64,000 nt of DNA from Rhodamnia argentea (GCF_020921035.1 NC_063160.1:16395095-16459094), one strand, 5' to 3'. Shown: positions 1 to 12,800, counted from the stretch's first letter. A program made the numbers and translations. The notes: generated by a model not told the origin, from the letters alone.

Positions 1-744
1 CTGTTAGATATATTATGAAGCTCACTTGCCATGATGAATCGGGAAAAAGGGTGGGGAAAGCTGCAGTCCATGGGAGTCTTGGGTTATCAAGATTCAGTCA
101 TTGTGACCATGAAAGGACTAGAGACACGTCTGGTGAAAATTCTAACTATATTCACAAGTATCGACTTATCGAGCAACCATTTTGTTGGGGGGCTTCCCAT
201 GGATATTGGAAGCCTGAAGTCACTCAAAGGGCTAAACTTTTCTCACAACAATCTTACAGGCTATATTCCTCCATCTACTGGGAACTTGACCGATCTTGAA
301 TGGCTAGACCTCTCTTCAAACAAGTTCATCGGAAGGATTCCTCAAGAACTAGTGGATTTGACATCTCTTGCATTCTTGAACCTCTTGGAGAATCGGCTCA
401 TCGGACTTATTCCCCGAGGACCACAATTCAACACATTCAAGAATGACTTGTTCGCCGAGAATCCTGGATTATGCGGATTTCCATTGCCAAAGACATGCAA
501 GAACAGTTCACGGGAAACTCCATCAGAAACCATCATGCAGGAGAATGATACAAAGCATGGAGGCTGGTTTGAGTGGAGAACCATATTGATGGGTTATGGG
601 TGTGGAACTGTGGTTGGAATCACTCTAGGATATGTCCTTATCGATTCCAAGAAACTCGAATGGCTTGCGAGATCGTTTGACAGGAAAGGAGCTAAAATGA
701 GAAGGAAGTCGAGGAGGAATGCTCGAAGATCTTACCAAAGATGA
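1..744 (+). pseudogene. Receptor-like protein (RLP), C-terminal part, copy A
   Basis: This is the 3' part of an LRR receptor-like protein gene, cut by the window edge. From about base 31 the open frame gives 237 residues: a short island region, LRRs with the plant-specific LxGxIP pattern, the RLP cap motif GLCGFPLPKTC, an acidic juxtamembrane stretch, one membrane segment (around TILMGYGCGTVVGITLGYVL) and a short basic tail without kinase. It matches the end of the RLP at 14019-16834 almost base for base. Relative to that copy one extra C lies near base 25 (ctcactt against ctcatt) and throws the upstream frame off, so this copy is probably not functional. RLPs of this kind act at the plasma membrane in pathogen perception or development with SOBIR1-type partners; that role is inferred from the family. 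Confidence 0.75.
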
Positions 745-1433
745 GAGTCTCGATTGTTTGTACTTTGCATTGTGAGATGAAGAATAAATCTGTTGAAACT
801 CTCATAAGACAGATAATATGCTTATTACTTTGGCCTTTTCACTATTCGGAGTGTACTCTCGTTTGAAATATTTCTTTATGAATAAGATAACCTTTCCAAA
901 TTTCGCAACTCATGCACTTTAACATTCTATTAATGTTGGAAAAACCGGTCATTCCAAAATATAAAAATAGACACGTGATTTGCGCATAATATAAATGTTA
1001 TCTTAGGCTTTTTGGGAAAAGTTAGTAAATAATTTTCAGAATAGAAGAAGGCAAAAAGAAAAGTAGAGCTTGCCACTAATTTATTTTATTTGTCTATCAT
1101 TGGATTTATTCATGATAATTTTTCTTTTCATAGTTTTTGCAAATTTATTTGTTATGAACTCTTTCCGATTACCAGACATAAAATCTACTTTTTACCATTA
1201 CTCGACCAATGAGGGGAAAAAAAAGCGCTTTTCCCGTGGACGAGCTTGGACGATTGACAGAGATCGACATCGAGCGAGCAAGAGAGAGAGAGAGAGCAAT
1301 TGCATTACACTTACAACGACACACAGCACAAGCTCTTGAAAAACAAACAAACAAAACAATCACACACTTTAGAATGGAAAATACGCATTCAGACTTAGAA
1401 ACATAAGGTATGGCAGCATCATGTAGCTCCTGC

Positions 1434-1998
1434 TCAACGTCGAGACAGCGCGATGGCAGACAGCAGTAGTAGGAGCACGAACACGACGACTTCACCAAAT
1501 GACCCGATCAAAGAGCCCGAGATGCGCTTGCGGAAGGAGTTGAATTGCTGGCAAGATAGAGAACCAGTTAGCCTTGGTGTTCCCTTTGTGGGCCAAGTAC
1601 GCGATAGCAGCCGACACCAAAGCTCCCGCCGTCAACAGCGCCAACATCGCCTGCACTATTTTGCACATTTTCCTAATTTGAGAGCTCCATTAGTTTTATC
1701 AGTATGGAGTTGGGCATTTAATGCCTAATTCTTTAGGACAACTATGTGTCGTCAACAAAAACATACTGCATTTGTACGTTCCTATATGCATGTAATGAAA
1801 TATTGAATTACAACCAGGAGATATGCTAGTTCAGAGCACCACAACTTGTATAGTAAAACAACAAATGTTGTAAGAAAAATGGTTCCTTCTGCTCGGCATA
1901 ATTTACCGTGTCGAAGATGACCAGGACAATTATGCTGGATCGCGCGGCACTCCTCATGATGTGGAAGATAGAGAGCGGCAGCGAGAGGACGAGGTAGG
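1434..1998 (-). pseudogene. CASP pseudogene, copy A (exons 3 and 2 only)
   Basis: This is a broken copy of the CASP gene at 20009-20928. Exon 3 is recognisable at 1434-1650 ([19 protein letters not shown], stop at 1434-1436) and exon 2 at 1907-1998 ([18 protein letters not shown]). One extra A near 1554 shifts the exon 3 frame between the QQFNSF region and the upstream part. Homology to the intact gene stops near 1998 in the middle of exon 2, so exon 1 with the start codon and first membrane segment is absent. The non-coding flank 1020-1400 also matches 19636-19980. The copy lies downstream of RLP copy A, in the same order and orientation as in the intact RLP-CASP pair. Confidence 0.85.
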
Positions 1999-3091
1999 CT
2001 TTGTCTTTCCTTCTTCTTCTTCTTTTTACTTGGCTGTGGGTTGGGAAAGGTTATATTACTGCTCAAGTTGTCTGTGCTTTTTGTGGCAATATAGACAAGT
2101 TTATAAGCTCTTATAAGAGGAAGGCAATGTGCATGATTGTGGTGGATTATAGCGAACTTTGGAACTTTGACAGAAGTTCACATGCATGGAGACCCGAGAG
2201 AATAAAACCATATGTTTCTCCTCTGTCCACATAAATCTTACATGTTTCCTCCAAACAATGAACCAATTATCTAGATCGGACCCCATCATAGATCGAGTGG
2301 AGCACTATTATATTATGGATGATAATGGATTTCAACTTGTCTAGACCCAAATCATCATAAATCAACTTAATTATTAGCACGAATGCTCACAATTTTCCTG
2401 TTCACATGTGTCTAGTAAAGCTTCATGACAGGGTGGCTGGAGAGGTCATTTTGAATGTGAGATACCGTGACGGAATCTATCATATTTAAATTAAACGTTT
2501 AATCACTCACCCAACAGTTTGAGGTTTTAAAACAAAATGATTTGATGAAGATGAAAGTTATCACTAAATTATTATGGTCTTAGAGTCCTCTTACGAACAA
2601 TAATTTTTTTTTATTTTTTAATTTATATTAGATGCAAAGTCCATTACGCCCTCTATCCACACTAAACTAAAGTGACATGTGTTACACCAACAAATTAAAC
2701 ATAGAAAAGTACCTTCTTGTATCAACCTGTGAGGAGACCTTTTTGCTGGCTTCGACCTCGATGGCCTGAACTTGAACCCAAGAGACATAAATAATAGCGA
2801 GAATTTCAAATAAAGGCCCAAAATGGATCTTATTTTAAATAAGGACTTGACCAAAGGCATTCTCTCTTATTATTTATTTATTTGTTTATCTCTTTTTTCT
2901 TTTCTTTTTTCCCATTTGTTCTTATTTTAAATAAGGGCCTGCCAAAGGCATTCTTGTCAATTATTTATTTATCTATCTATTTTTTCTTTTCTTTTTCCCC
3001 ATTTGTTTTTTCTTTGTCACGGTCGGCGAGGGCGAAGAAGACCGAATAGTAACAACAAGAGCAAAATCCAAAAACGAAAAAAGTAGTGAGG
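1999..3091. other. Intergenic, AT-rich, repeat remnants
   Basis: No gene is seen. About 2625-2760 resembles 10735-10840 (shared atgcaaagtccatt-like and acatgtgttac-like stretches), so it is an old local duplication. About 2800-3050 holds two half copies of the aaataagg repeat that forms the arms of the foldback element at 33.3-33.9 kb. Confidence 0.5.
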
Positions 3092-3105
3092 ATAGTTGTC
3101 GCAAC

Positions 3106-6100
3106 TCGGGGTGTGCAACCGGACCGGGTAGACCCGAAAATCGGACCGGAGCACCCGAAAAATCAGTCCGGTTTCCGGTTCTCATTAGAATAGGACCGGT
3201 TCTCGATTCCAAAAATTTGGAACCGGTTTAAACCGGTCCGGTTTCTGGTTCCTAGTAAAAACCCACCCGAAATTGGACCGGTTTAAGCAAAGTAAGAAAA
3301 AAACCCTAATATATAATAATAGTCTTAGACTTGCCGTTTGTTTGACTTTATTCTCTGTTCTTGTTGCCGCCTCACTCTCTCTATACACTACGCAGCAAAC
3401 TAGCAACCCTTTCTCCTTGATCGTGTTGGTCACGGATTTACGCAAGTGCCAAGTGTAAAGGTAGGTTGTTGAATTGGATGGTTTGATTTTTTTTTTTTCC
3501 TTCATGTAGTGAATGGCTTTGGCGTTTTCTTCCCCTCAATGAATGTGTTTAGCAATTTGCTGTTCAAGAATCTGTCTTTTCACTTTTCATAATTAGATGG
3601 ACCTAAAACCAAAAAGGGTGTGTGTGATACAATATTGAATATAAAGTCTGAAGAAGAGCTTGTTGTTCGAATGGCTGCGATGGCGCCACCGAGGTCATCC
3701 CTTAAGGCTTCCACTATAAAAGTCGGTTGGACTACGGGTTTTAAAATATTTTGCTCCATGTGCAGTCCATTTCCTTGTTGGTTGATCTCTTGGTTTTAAT
3801 TGATTTGTAAAGAAGTCAAATTCATTAACGAGAAAGAAGAGAACAAAAAGAACCTATGCATATCTTATTGTTGCATTCTTGCAAGTCTTATTGTTAAGCA
3901 CAACTTTGAAAAATAGTATTTGTGACACTCACTATGCTAGGTAGTAAATGAGCTACTCTGGTATAAAAATGCACGAATTCCTTCTTCCTCTTGTCTTTGA
4001 ACAAGTACCTATCACAATATATTGTTGTTTAGTGTTTACGAACATTATTAATAGGAAAAGCCTGAGAAGTGAGTCAGCCATTTAGATAACCTTTTGTGGA
4101 CTTCACATAGTGCAATTGAAAATATTAGGATCACACAAAATGCTCCTTGGTCCTACATTGTTGTGTAATTTATTTTCAATAGAAGCAATATTGTACTAAT
4201 TATTTTTGTCTTTGTCATATTGATATGCAGTTGATGGATCAAGATATGTCAACAGAAGTGGATGGACGCGATGAAATGAGTCCACTCATGGAATTATCAT
4301 TCCATGGAGCTGAAGAAGTGGCATCTGCGACCGCCGGTACGATAAACAAGGTGAGGGTACCTAGTTCCTGTCCTCCACTTGGTAAAAAGCGAGTTAATCA
4401 ATCGGAGGTGTGGGATAACTTTTCGAAAATCTTAGATGAGAAGACAAAAAAAACAAGGGTAAAGTGCAATCACTGTGGGGATGACTATGCGTATACCGTT
4501 GATAATGGTACGTCTTCAATGCAGAAGCACTTGAGAAAGTGCAAGAAGTATCCCAATGCGGATAAGAGGCAAATGCTATTTGCGCCACGTAATAAGGATG
4601 TGGCTACCGAGGCAAAAGGAGATACTGGTTGTGGTAGTATTTTGACGACATGGAAGTTTGATCAAGAACGTTGTAGACGCATGCTTGCTCGGATGATCAT
4701 AATTGATGAACAACCTTTTTCCACGGTTGAGCGCGTCGGTTTTCGTGATTTTGTCACTGAATTGCAACCTCTCTTCCAACATTTGTCACGATTTACAATT
4801 GCTAGAGATTGCATGAAATTATATCTGAGCGAAAGAAATTGTTTGAAAACTTACTTTGGTAAGCTTAACTCTAGGATTGCACTCACGACTGATATGTGGA
4901 GTTCCATTCAAAACTTGAACTATCTATGTCTCACTACACATTTTATTAATGATAATTGGAAGTTGCATAAAAGAATCATCAATTTTGTGGTAATGCATAG
5001 TCACAAGGGTAGAGAAATTGGGAAAATGGTGGAGAAATGTATTTATGAGTGGGGTATAGAAAAAAAAGTATCCACGATAGCAGTGGACAATGCTAGTTCC
5101 AATGATGTGGCAGTTGGATATTTGAAGGACAAATTTTCAAGAAAAATTATTGATCTTGAATGGTGAGGTTTTGCATATGAGGTGTACTGCTCATATATTG
5201 AACTTAATTGTAAGGGATGGATTGCATGAGGTGCGTGATTCTATTGCACGTATCCGAAACGTAGTTAGGTACATAAGAAGTTCTCCCATGAGAGCCAAAG
5301 TATTCCAATCTTGTATTGAGAGTGAAAGGATCACATACAAGGGTTCGGTATGTCTTGATGTTGCCACTAGATGGAACTCCACTCATCTTATGCTAGAAAC
5401 CGCCATAAAGTTTAGAAAAGCTTTTGAAAGGATGGAAGAAGACGATTCATCTTTCGCAAGGGAGCTTGACACTGATTCTCCAAAAAATGAAGATTGGGAA
5501 AATGCCACCATTCTTTCTAAATTTCTGAAACAGTTTTATGATGCCACCAAATGGATGTCGGGGAGTTCATATGTTACTTCAAATGATTATTTTGAGGGGA
5601 TAGCTCTTTTGTATAAATATTTGAACGATGCGGCGAATTCTTTGGATCCTAAGCTTCATGCTATGGGTACAAAAATGAAAGAGAAGTTTGACAAATATTA
5701 TGGGAGTTTGGATAAAGTAAATATGATGGTGTTGATTGCGGTTGCGTTGGATCCTACAAAAAAATTGACTTATGTGAAGTTCTGTTATGGACAAATGTAT
5801 GACGATGAAGCAAAAATTGATGAGATGCATAATAACGTGAAGCATGCCTTGGAGCATTTGTTTGCATTTTATGAGCAATCTTTCATTGGTTCTTCTAGTA
5901 ACCGAAGTACTGGAAATGTTGGCGGTTCAAGTGTGAGTAGTAGTGGCAGTGGTTCTAATGCTGATGACAATGAAGGTAACAATGAATATGACATCCAAGC
6001 TTGGCGAAAAAGCTTCCTTCATGCGAAGAAAAAAGTGTTTGATGACAAAAAATCTGAGCTCGATCGGTATCTTGAAGCTGAAAGTGAAGATGTCCTTAAT

Positions 6101-7494
6101 CTGGACCTTTTGATGTGGTGGAAGAGTACTGGGTCAAAATATAAAATTTTATCTTTGATAGCTAGGGATGTTTTATCTATTCCCGTGACTACTGTTGCTT
6201 TAGAGTCGGCTTTTAGTACATCGGGCCGTGTGCTTGACAGCTTTCGAAGTTCTTTGACTCCTAGAGTTGTGGAGGGTCTAATTTGCACTCAAGATTGGTT
6301 TGCACTCAAGATTGGTTGAGAGCTGTTCATGTGCCGATTAATATTGAAGAGTGCATTGAAAATGCGGAGAAGTTTGAGTCGGGTAAGGGTCGTGTATATT
6401 TCTTTCTTTCTTATAATTCATTCACATCTCTATATATTGGATGAATATTTATTCAATCTCTTTTTGGTTTTTAGATTTGGATTGTCTTACCGAGGACATT
6501 ATCATTACTAAATAGACTTCATTTGTGGAAACTTTGATTTTGCGGTGAGTAAATATATTTCTATTAATGATTCATTGTTTTTGTCTTTTGGTAGGTTGGT
6601 TGGAATTTTTTGCCAAGTCTGCATTGTATTACTAACATACATATGCCGACATCCAATCATCTATTAATGATGATGCGTTCATTTAGCTAACTCATAGCTT
6701 GTTTATATGTTTATTGCAGCGAGTCTACCACTACTAGCACTCTCGTGGCTTAAGCTGGACATGGACCCTAGATCAATTTTGATGTAGTCCTCGATTGTTG
6801 TTGGCCATCCATCCTATCTCTCTCCATGACATTTTCCATCATCTTGGATCAAAGAACTTTTTTAATTTATTTTACTTGGAGATGGGATAGATAGATAGAT
6901 AGATGAGTTTAATTTACTATTATGAATTTTCAATTTTACCATGTACTTTTAGCGATAATGTCTTAATTGTGAAAGTAGCTTATCTCTAGTTGCTCAACAA
7001 TTCTGAACCCTCCTCGAGGTTCATTCAAAGCAAAATGTGGGAGGATATTTCTTTTTCTATTGAGGATGCTTGGGTATAGTAATGATGAAACAATGACCTC
7101 GGTTGTGCCTTCATTGCTTAAAGTAGGCTTCGGGGAATTTATTGAAGCAACAACAACTATCCTGGAAATACTTGATAGTAGTTGTGATTTTTGGCGAATA
7201 TTGATTTTTATTATCCATCTTTTACTTTGAATCGTTTTATTGCTATTATTATTTTGCTAAAAAAATAAAACTAGACCCTTACCAAAAAAAAAAAAAAAAA
7301 CTAGACAAGGAACAAAAGAAAAATAGGTTCTCGGGTAGACCACGAAACCGGACCGAAAAAAAGGGTAGGTTCCAAAACCGGTCCCAAGACAAATGGGGCG
7401 GGTTCCGGGTTCCAAAAAATAGGAACCTGTCATAACAGGGTAGGTTTCGGATTCTAGGTCCGGAACCTACCCACCCCGGAACCGATCACCCCTA
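3106..7494 (+). mobile_element. hAT DNA transposon nested in solo LTR A
   Basis: The element is bounded by an 8-bp target duplication, GTCGCAAC at 3098-3105 and GTCGCGAC at 7495-7502 (one mismatch). Its terminal inverted repeats begin TCGGGGTGTGCAACCGG on the left and, reverse complemented, TAGGGGTGATCGGTTCC on the right. Both ends carry many subterminal ACCGG/CCGGT motifs, as hAT elements use for transposase binding. The interior holds one transposase gene, a GATAn tract at about 6886-6906 and untranslated DNA. Since it lies inside the LTR, it is younger than that insertion. The transposase frame is damaged, so the copy is probably not autonomous. Confidence 0.9.
4234..6319 (+). pseudogene. 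hAT transposase (BED finger, RICESLEEPER-like), frame-disrupted
   Basis: This encodes an Ac-type transposase. The first frame (4225-5166) carries an N-terminal BED zinc finger with CNHC, then HLRKC about 18 residues later, and an RNase-H-like core beginning near LTTDMWSS. The second frame (5150-6319) continues with GEVLHMRCTAHILNLIV, DVATRWNST and the C-terminal hAT dimerisation region (LDLLMWWKST, IPVTTVALESAFST). The frames overlap at 5150-5166, so one indel separates them. A second break follows the 17-bp tandem duplication at 6282-6315, which makes the protein stop at ALKIG; the usual continuation (RAVHVPINIEECIENAEKFE) is still readable just downstream in another frame. A polypyrimidine/AG site lies just before the ATG at 4234, which suggests a 5' UTR intron. 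Confidence 0.88.
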
Positions 7495-10343
7495 GTCGCG
7501 ACCTCGCCTTCGGCATCCCCCGAGGGTCCGGTGGGTTTAGAGGTATTGCCATCGGTCAATGGCGTCGACTCTCCCAAGTCCTATCTCGCGTGACATTAGA
7601 TTTCTTTTTATTGATTAACATATTAAAATGCTATTAAGAGTCGCCACTAGTCTATTGGGGTCAGCTAGAAACCAATCGAGACACGGGAGGGTTATCTCGA
7701 TTCCTATGCAACCAGAGCTTCTAGGTTCGGGGACTCGTTTACGCTAACTAGATAATTAGCGCCCTTTCGGTACCTAACCGGTTGATATTCCCTAAGATGA
7801 CCACACATTCTGCATATCATTTTAAACTTATCAGATATCTAACTAGTGATAAATGATCATGCATAATGTCTTTTCTGTCATTTCTTGCAATTACCTATTT
7901 ATCCTTAACTTAACGTATAGAAAAAGCGATTAACAGACAATTTTTCAAAAGACAGTGTTATAATAAACACTTAATCAGGTAAATATACCAAATAAAGATC
8001 AGGATAAGCACATGCAAACCAAATCTATGATGGTGATATTTTAACAAACAATTTCGACTCGAACGTCGAATTACAATAGTATCGGATCGAATTGGACATC
8101 GGTCTTCAATCAAACGCTAATCCGAAGCTTGAAAATTCACATTAAGGGTAAAAAGGTCATGAAAATTAATTTTTTAACTTTATCAAATTTTTCTGATTTT
8201 TTTGGAATTTTTATTTTTATTTTTTGAATTTTTTTATTTTTAATTAATTTTTAATTAATATTTTATTAAAGGGAACAGGGCCTGGGTCGGGCTCTCAGAC
8301 CCGGGCCTGGATCAGGCCGTCGGACCTGATCACGCCCGAGAAAAAGGACCTGAATCGGGCCTGATTGACACAAAAGAAAATGGCCCAAACACGGGCTCAG
8401 GCCCACTTTTTTTTTTTTTACCGAACTGGGTCTAAAATCCTTTCTGGCCCAACTCCCAGCCGCCCATAACAGCCCATCTCCCGAGCAAAACAACCCAGGC
8501 CCAAAAACCTTTATTCTCTACCTCAGAAGCCCGTCCGCCCAGCCCAAATCTCTCTTCAGTTTTCTTGGGCCAACCCATCCATACAGCCAATACCAGCCAA
8601 CAAAAAACAGAATGGCCCTCCTGTTACTGTTCATCATCTTCTCCATGGTGCGTCTGCAACGATCTCGGTACTTGCAGCCGTGACCAAAACTCGACGCCGC
8701 TGGTCTTCGCTCGCCCGCGTCGCCGCACCGCCAGGACTCGCCCGTCGCTCCGCTGCCAAGTCGAGCCTGCCGGACCTCCTGGACGCCGGTTCTGTTCACC
8801 GAGCTCCGAGAGCGCGACGCCGAGATCCGCCCCGTCGTACCACTACCTATCGACGTCCCCGACTGCCGCTCGTCATCTGCAGACACCAACAACTACTACC
8901 AGAACCTGTTTGCCTTCCCGCTCGCCCGAACATGTGATCCGCCTACCTTGCAAGGTGCCACGGATCTGATCCTGCATCGGCTTTTCTGTTCACGTTTGCG
9001 TCGTCGTGGGTTCGAGCTCGAGTGCCATCCCGGCTGCACACGCGTCGAGACTGATAAGATGTCGCCTCACTTCTTGCGCATTCCCGTACCATCAACTCAG
9101 CCAGACTCGCTTGCTCTCCTGTGTCGCTTTCCTCCGACTTGGGTTTCTTCTCCTTTCACCACTACTAAACGCCCTTGCGCCAGCTACCACAGCTTCCCCA
9201 ACGACCAAGATCAACGTTTTAGGCACTGCAGTACCAGACTCTAACTAGACTTGACTGTACCCATATCTCTTCTCGCCTCCAACATGACTCAGTCCCCATT
9301 AAAACGTCACCCATTGTCAACGACCTCTGTGTGATTGATGCCAACGACGCCTTATTCACAGAAAAACCTCAAGCAGACCACGCTTTACTTTGGCGACACC
9401 ATCCTTGGCAACCAAGCTAAGAAAAAAGGGGGGAGGGACTACCCTACAGACTTGAACTCATGCAAGAACCAACCAGAGTACAACAGGTTTTGGTTTAGCT
9501 CAGGGGATATGGAACAACAAAGAGAAGACTTTGGGTTACCTGGTTGAACAACGGTATGGCGGCGGTGAACGGCCGAGGTAGCTGGTCGAGATGGCGAGGT
9601 AGTGGTCGGCGAAGGAGACGTTGCCTATCTCTCGGTCTCTCCTTACTTTGCTCTCTCAAGCTTCTCGTGTATCCCTCCTTCTTCCTCTGACCGAACCGAA
9701 CCCAAGCCTCCCTCGCCGATAGACCTGCTCTCACCCTTCCCCTCATCATTTTCTTTCCTTTCGCTTTTGCTCGCGCCGAACGAACCCCTCCAGCTCTCCC
9801 TCCCTTTTTCTCTATTTCCTCTTCATTTTTGGTCGTTGAACTCACCAACCAGTAGCCTGCCCTCCTCTCCTCTCCTTTTTATGCTCATTCTGCCTCCTTC
9901 CCCAAGCTAGCTTCGTGCGGATGGGCGTAAATTCCGCCTGATGTGGACGGGGTTTGGTGGAAGACCACGTGAGGTGTGCGGTGAAAATGTGACTGACATG
10001 AGAGTGTGCAGAATGTGAGTGCACGGGAGAGTGAGGGAGAGGGTGGGCTGAGGAGAAATCAAAAAGGGGAGATGGGCTGAAGAAAATAAAAAGGCAAGAT
10101 GGGCCGTCCGGAGGTAAAAAGGGAACATGGGCTGAGGAGGAGAATTGCCCAATTGGGCTGCGCGTGGGTGGGCCCGAGCTTTGTCTGCGGGAAAAGTAGA
10201 GAAAACGTGGGCCGAGCTTCGCTTGAGCGGGCTTGACTGGCCCGATCCGATTTTTTTTATTTTTTTTAATTCGCTTCATATATATTTTTACTTTTTCTAT
10301 TTTTCAATAAGACAAAAATAAATTAGACGTACTCTTATTTAAC

Positions 10344-10375
<32 letters not shown>

Positions 10376-10407
10376 TGGGATTGCCAAAATTAGGTGTCAA
10401 CAATAGT

Positions 10408-11003
10408 TTTGAAAGGAAAAAAAAAAAGAACATTTAACCCTAGAAATGGATTTTCGACATTTGGCCAAATGTTGAACCAAATGCCTCATTTTGTTTTCCC
10501 ATTGAGCTTTGGAGGCTAAAAAAAAGCTCCTATAAAAAGTTCAACCAACACAGCCTAAACAAGACCCTGTTTCTCGAACTACAACAAAAGAAGAGATGAC
10601 CCATGGTGAGCATAATCTGCAACATGTCCTTAGTTTTAAAGCGTTTGACCACTTAGCCAAAAATTGAAGGTTAGACGAAAGTTAGGACCGAATTCTTTGG
10701 ATGACAGAGTCCCCATTCGAACAAAATCATTCATCTTGATATTAGATGTGAAGTCCATTGTGCCCCGTCGATGGAGAATTAAGTGAAGTAACATGCGTTA
10801 CACAACAAGATTCAACCTCGTGAGACCCGAGGTGACCAATCAATTCTTGCGCGTGTGAACTGGTTCCGCACTACGCCTGACGGGGACACGAGGCGGCTTC
10901 AATTAGTTAATTGAAGATTCGCAAGTCGCCACGTTGAATTGCTCTCCACGAACTTTTATTCTAATTGGATTTCCCCGTGGTTGGCTTGCATGTTCGCAAG
11001 CTG
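10408..11003. other. Intergenic, partly duplicated DNA
   Basis: No gene is seen. 10575-10640 (around atgacccatggtgagcat) resembles 13190-13245 (around gtcacctatgatgagcat), and 10735-10840 resembles 2625-2760. These are old duplicated upstream sequences in this receptor gene cluster. Confidence 0.45.
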
Positions 11004-12800
11004 ATGACCGCAGCTGCCATATGGATCCTTATTGCGCTACCTCTCTCCCACAGCTACCAAAACAGAGGCAGATGCTCTTCGTCGCAGCGGGTGGTGGCCT
11101 AATCCCCATCCCATAGAACATTGCATGTTTCCGGAAGAGTCGTCAAGATAAACGCAACACAACAAGGCCGACACGACTACGAGGTCGAATGCGATTTGAG
11201 CAGGGCATGGATTTCGCCCCGCTCTCGAATCTGGTCTTTCTTGGGCCGCATAACTGTTTCTGCACTAGTATCTTCCCCCTTCAAGTATGTGCACTCCCAA
11301 GACTCAGGTACCTCAACTTGTCCCACAATCACATAATCGGAATGAGTTCCCTCTTTGTCTCCAAGACCTCACTGTGTTAGAAGTCATTGACATTCACGGC
11401 AAAGCAATCAGAAGTCCTATCCCTCCCGTATTGGGAAATTTAAAGAGCCTGATCCACCTAGATTTGAGTTTCAATGCGCTTTGGGGGGCAATCCGTCCGA
11501 CTGTTGGTCACATAAATTGCATTGATTTGTCGCATAATTATCTCATGGGAAAAATTCTAGATAATCTCGCCCATGTTCCATATTAAGCTTTCATAGGCAA
11601 TGAAAGTTTGGAAAAGTTTGCGGCTCCATGAATATGTCAAGGATTGAACTCATTACAATACTTATAGCACTGATGGCTATAACATTCATTCTTTTTCGTT
11701 GGTTTTGGGGCTTTTGATAATACTTCGACGAAGAACGAAGAGCATGCAATAAGAGACAACAACATAAATGGAAATTTCTTGCCAATATGGAATTAAGAGA
11801 GACAATGGCATATGAAGACAAAATCAATGCAACTAGAAGCCCTTGACATTAAATACTGTGTTGGAACTGGCGGATAAAGCAGTGTCTATAAAGAGCAATT
11901 ATCGAATGGGAAAATTGTGGCATTGAAAAAACTTCGTTATCTTGAACCACATGGCCATCTTTGGACAAAAGCTTTCAAAATGAAGTGAAGCACTTGACAG
12001 AAATCCGGCATAGAAGCATAATCAAGCTCCATGTCACAAGCTATGCATGTTCTTGATTTATGAGTACATAGAAATAGGGAGTCTATTCTATGCTTTGAGA
12101 GATGGCATGGAGGCGGTGGAACTAGATTGGTCTAAAAGACTCAACATTGTCTAGGATGTGGCACAGGCCTTGTGTCATCTGCACCATGTTTGCGTTCTGC
12201 CAATCATTCATTGGGACATATCTTGTGGAATGCTATTACTGCAGGCACACGGCTAAATCAATATATTTAACGACCCCCCAACCCAAACCCTCCCCCCAAA
12301 ACAGGTGATAACTTGTTGATGCTTCATCATGCTTACATATTTACCATTTGATAACGCACTAACATTGAAAACTTGGTTTCGAGCCTCATCTCGCTATGAA
12401 CTTTTCATCCTTTTTTTTTTTCCCAGCGCTTGCATACACTTTGGTCATTAATGAGAAATGCGATGTACACAGCTTTGGAGTGATAGCAACGGAAATAATA
12501 ATGGGTGAGCATCCGGGTGATATCATCTGAAAATGACACTCTTCGGAGAAGATATTGTGCTACATCAAATATCAGACCCGCGTTTTCCAATTCCAAGAGA
12601 GAATTTTGCCACAAGAAGCATCGTTCTGGCAATTTCTTTGGCCCTTGCTCGCTTAAGTAGCGATCCAAAGTCGTGACTCGCAATGAAACAAGTTTCGGAA
12701 GCTTTTCAAGCTCCGGAACTAGCATTGCCGAAGCGCTTGCATTCAATCTCGCTCGCAACTCCAAGAAAATAATCAAGGAGTATTCCCTTGGCATGAGTCA
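11004..12800 (+). pseudogene. LRR receptor-like kinase pseudogene (MIK2-like class)
   Basis: Fragments in several frames follow the order of an LRR-XII/XI-type receptor kinase. They are a signal-peptide-like start (MTAAAIWILIALPLSHS), an N-terminal cap (ADALRRSGWWPNPHP...HC), LRRs at about 11285-11580 (LRYLNLSHNHI, LGNLKSLIHLDLSFN, CIDLSHNYLMGKI) and a kinase domain from about 11875. The kinase pieces are SVYKEQLSNGKIVALKKL, FLIYEYIEIGSLFYALRD, LDWSKRLNIV and DVAQALCHLHH. The HRD-type site reads IHWDIS. Later come [27 protein letters not shown] and, near the end, MKQVSEAF. Many stops and indels interrupt it, and most ectodomain repeats and the DFG region are missing, so it is a dead gene. It was likely a cell-surface kinase of the kind that clusters with RLP genes. 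Confidence 0.8.

Larger units (their letters stand above)
3097..10402 (-). mobile_element. Solo LTR A (Gypsy-like), split by a hAT insertion
   Basis: This minus-strand LTR starts TGTTGACACCTAATTTTGGC at 10402 and ends ...GCGACA at 3097, with the same termini as solo LTR B. It is flanked by the 5-bp target duplication ATAGT at 3092-3096 and 10403-10407. A 4.39-kb hAT element sits 8 bp inside the LTR end; without it and its extra target copy the LTR is about 2.9 kb. No gag-pol region, primer-binding site or second LTR is present, which fits recombination to a solo LTR. The G+C-rich part at 8.3-10.2 kb belongs to the LTR; its open frames match nothing known. A (TTA)n tract lies near the LTR start (about 10343-10375). 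The Gypsy assignment rests on the TGTTGACA/GCGACA termini and is tentative. Confidence 0.85.

Noticed and set aside
8266-9910. Several open frames of 70-134 codons in G+C-rich DNA on both strands
   Set aside because: They lie inside solo LTR A, overlap each other in all frames, are Arg/Pro/Ser-rich from composition, and show no domain.
10343-10375. Regular short repeats that might suggest a CRISPR-like or regulatory array
   Set aside because: It is a plain (TTA)n microsatellite near an LTR terminus in a plant genome.
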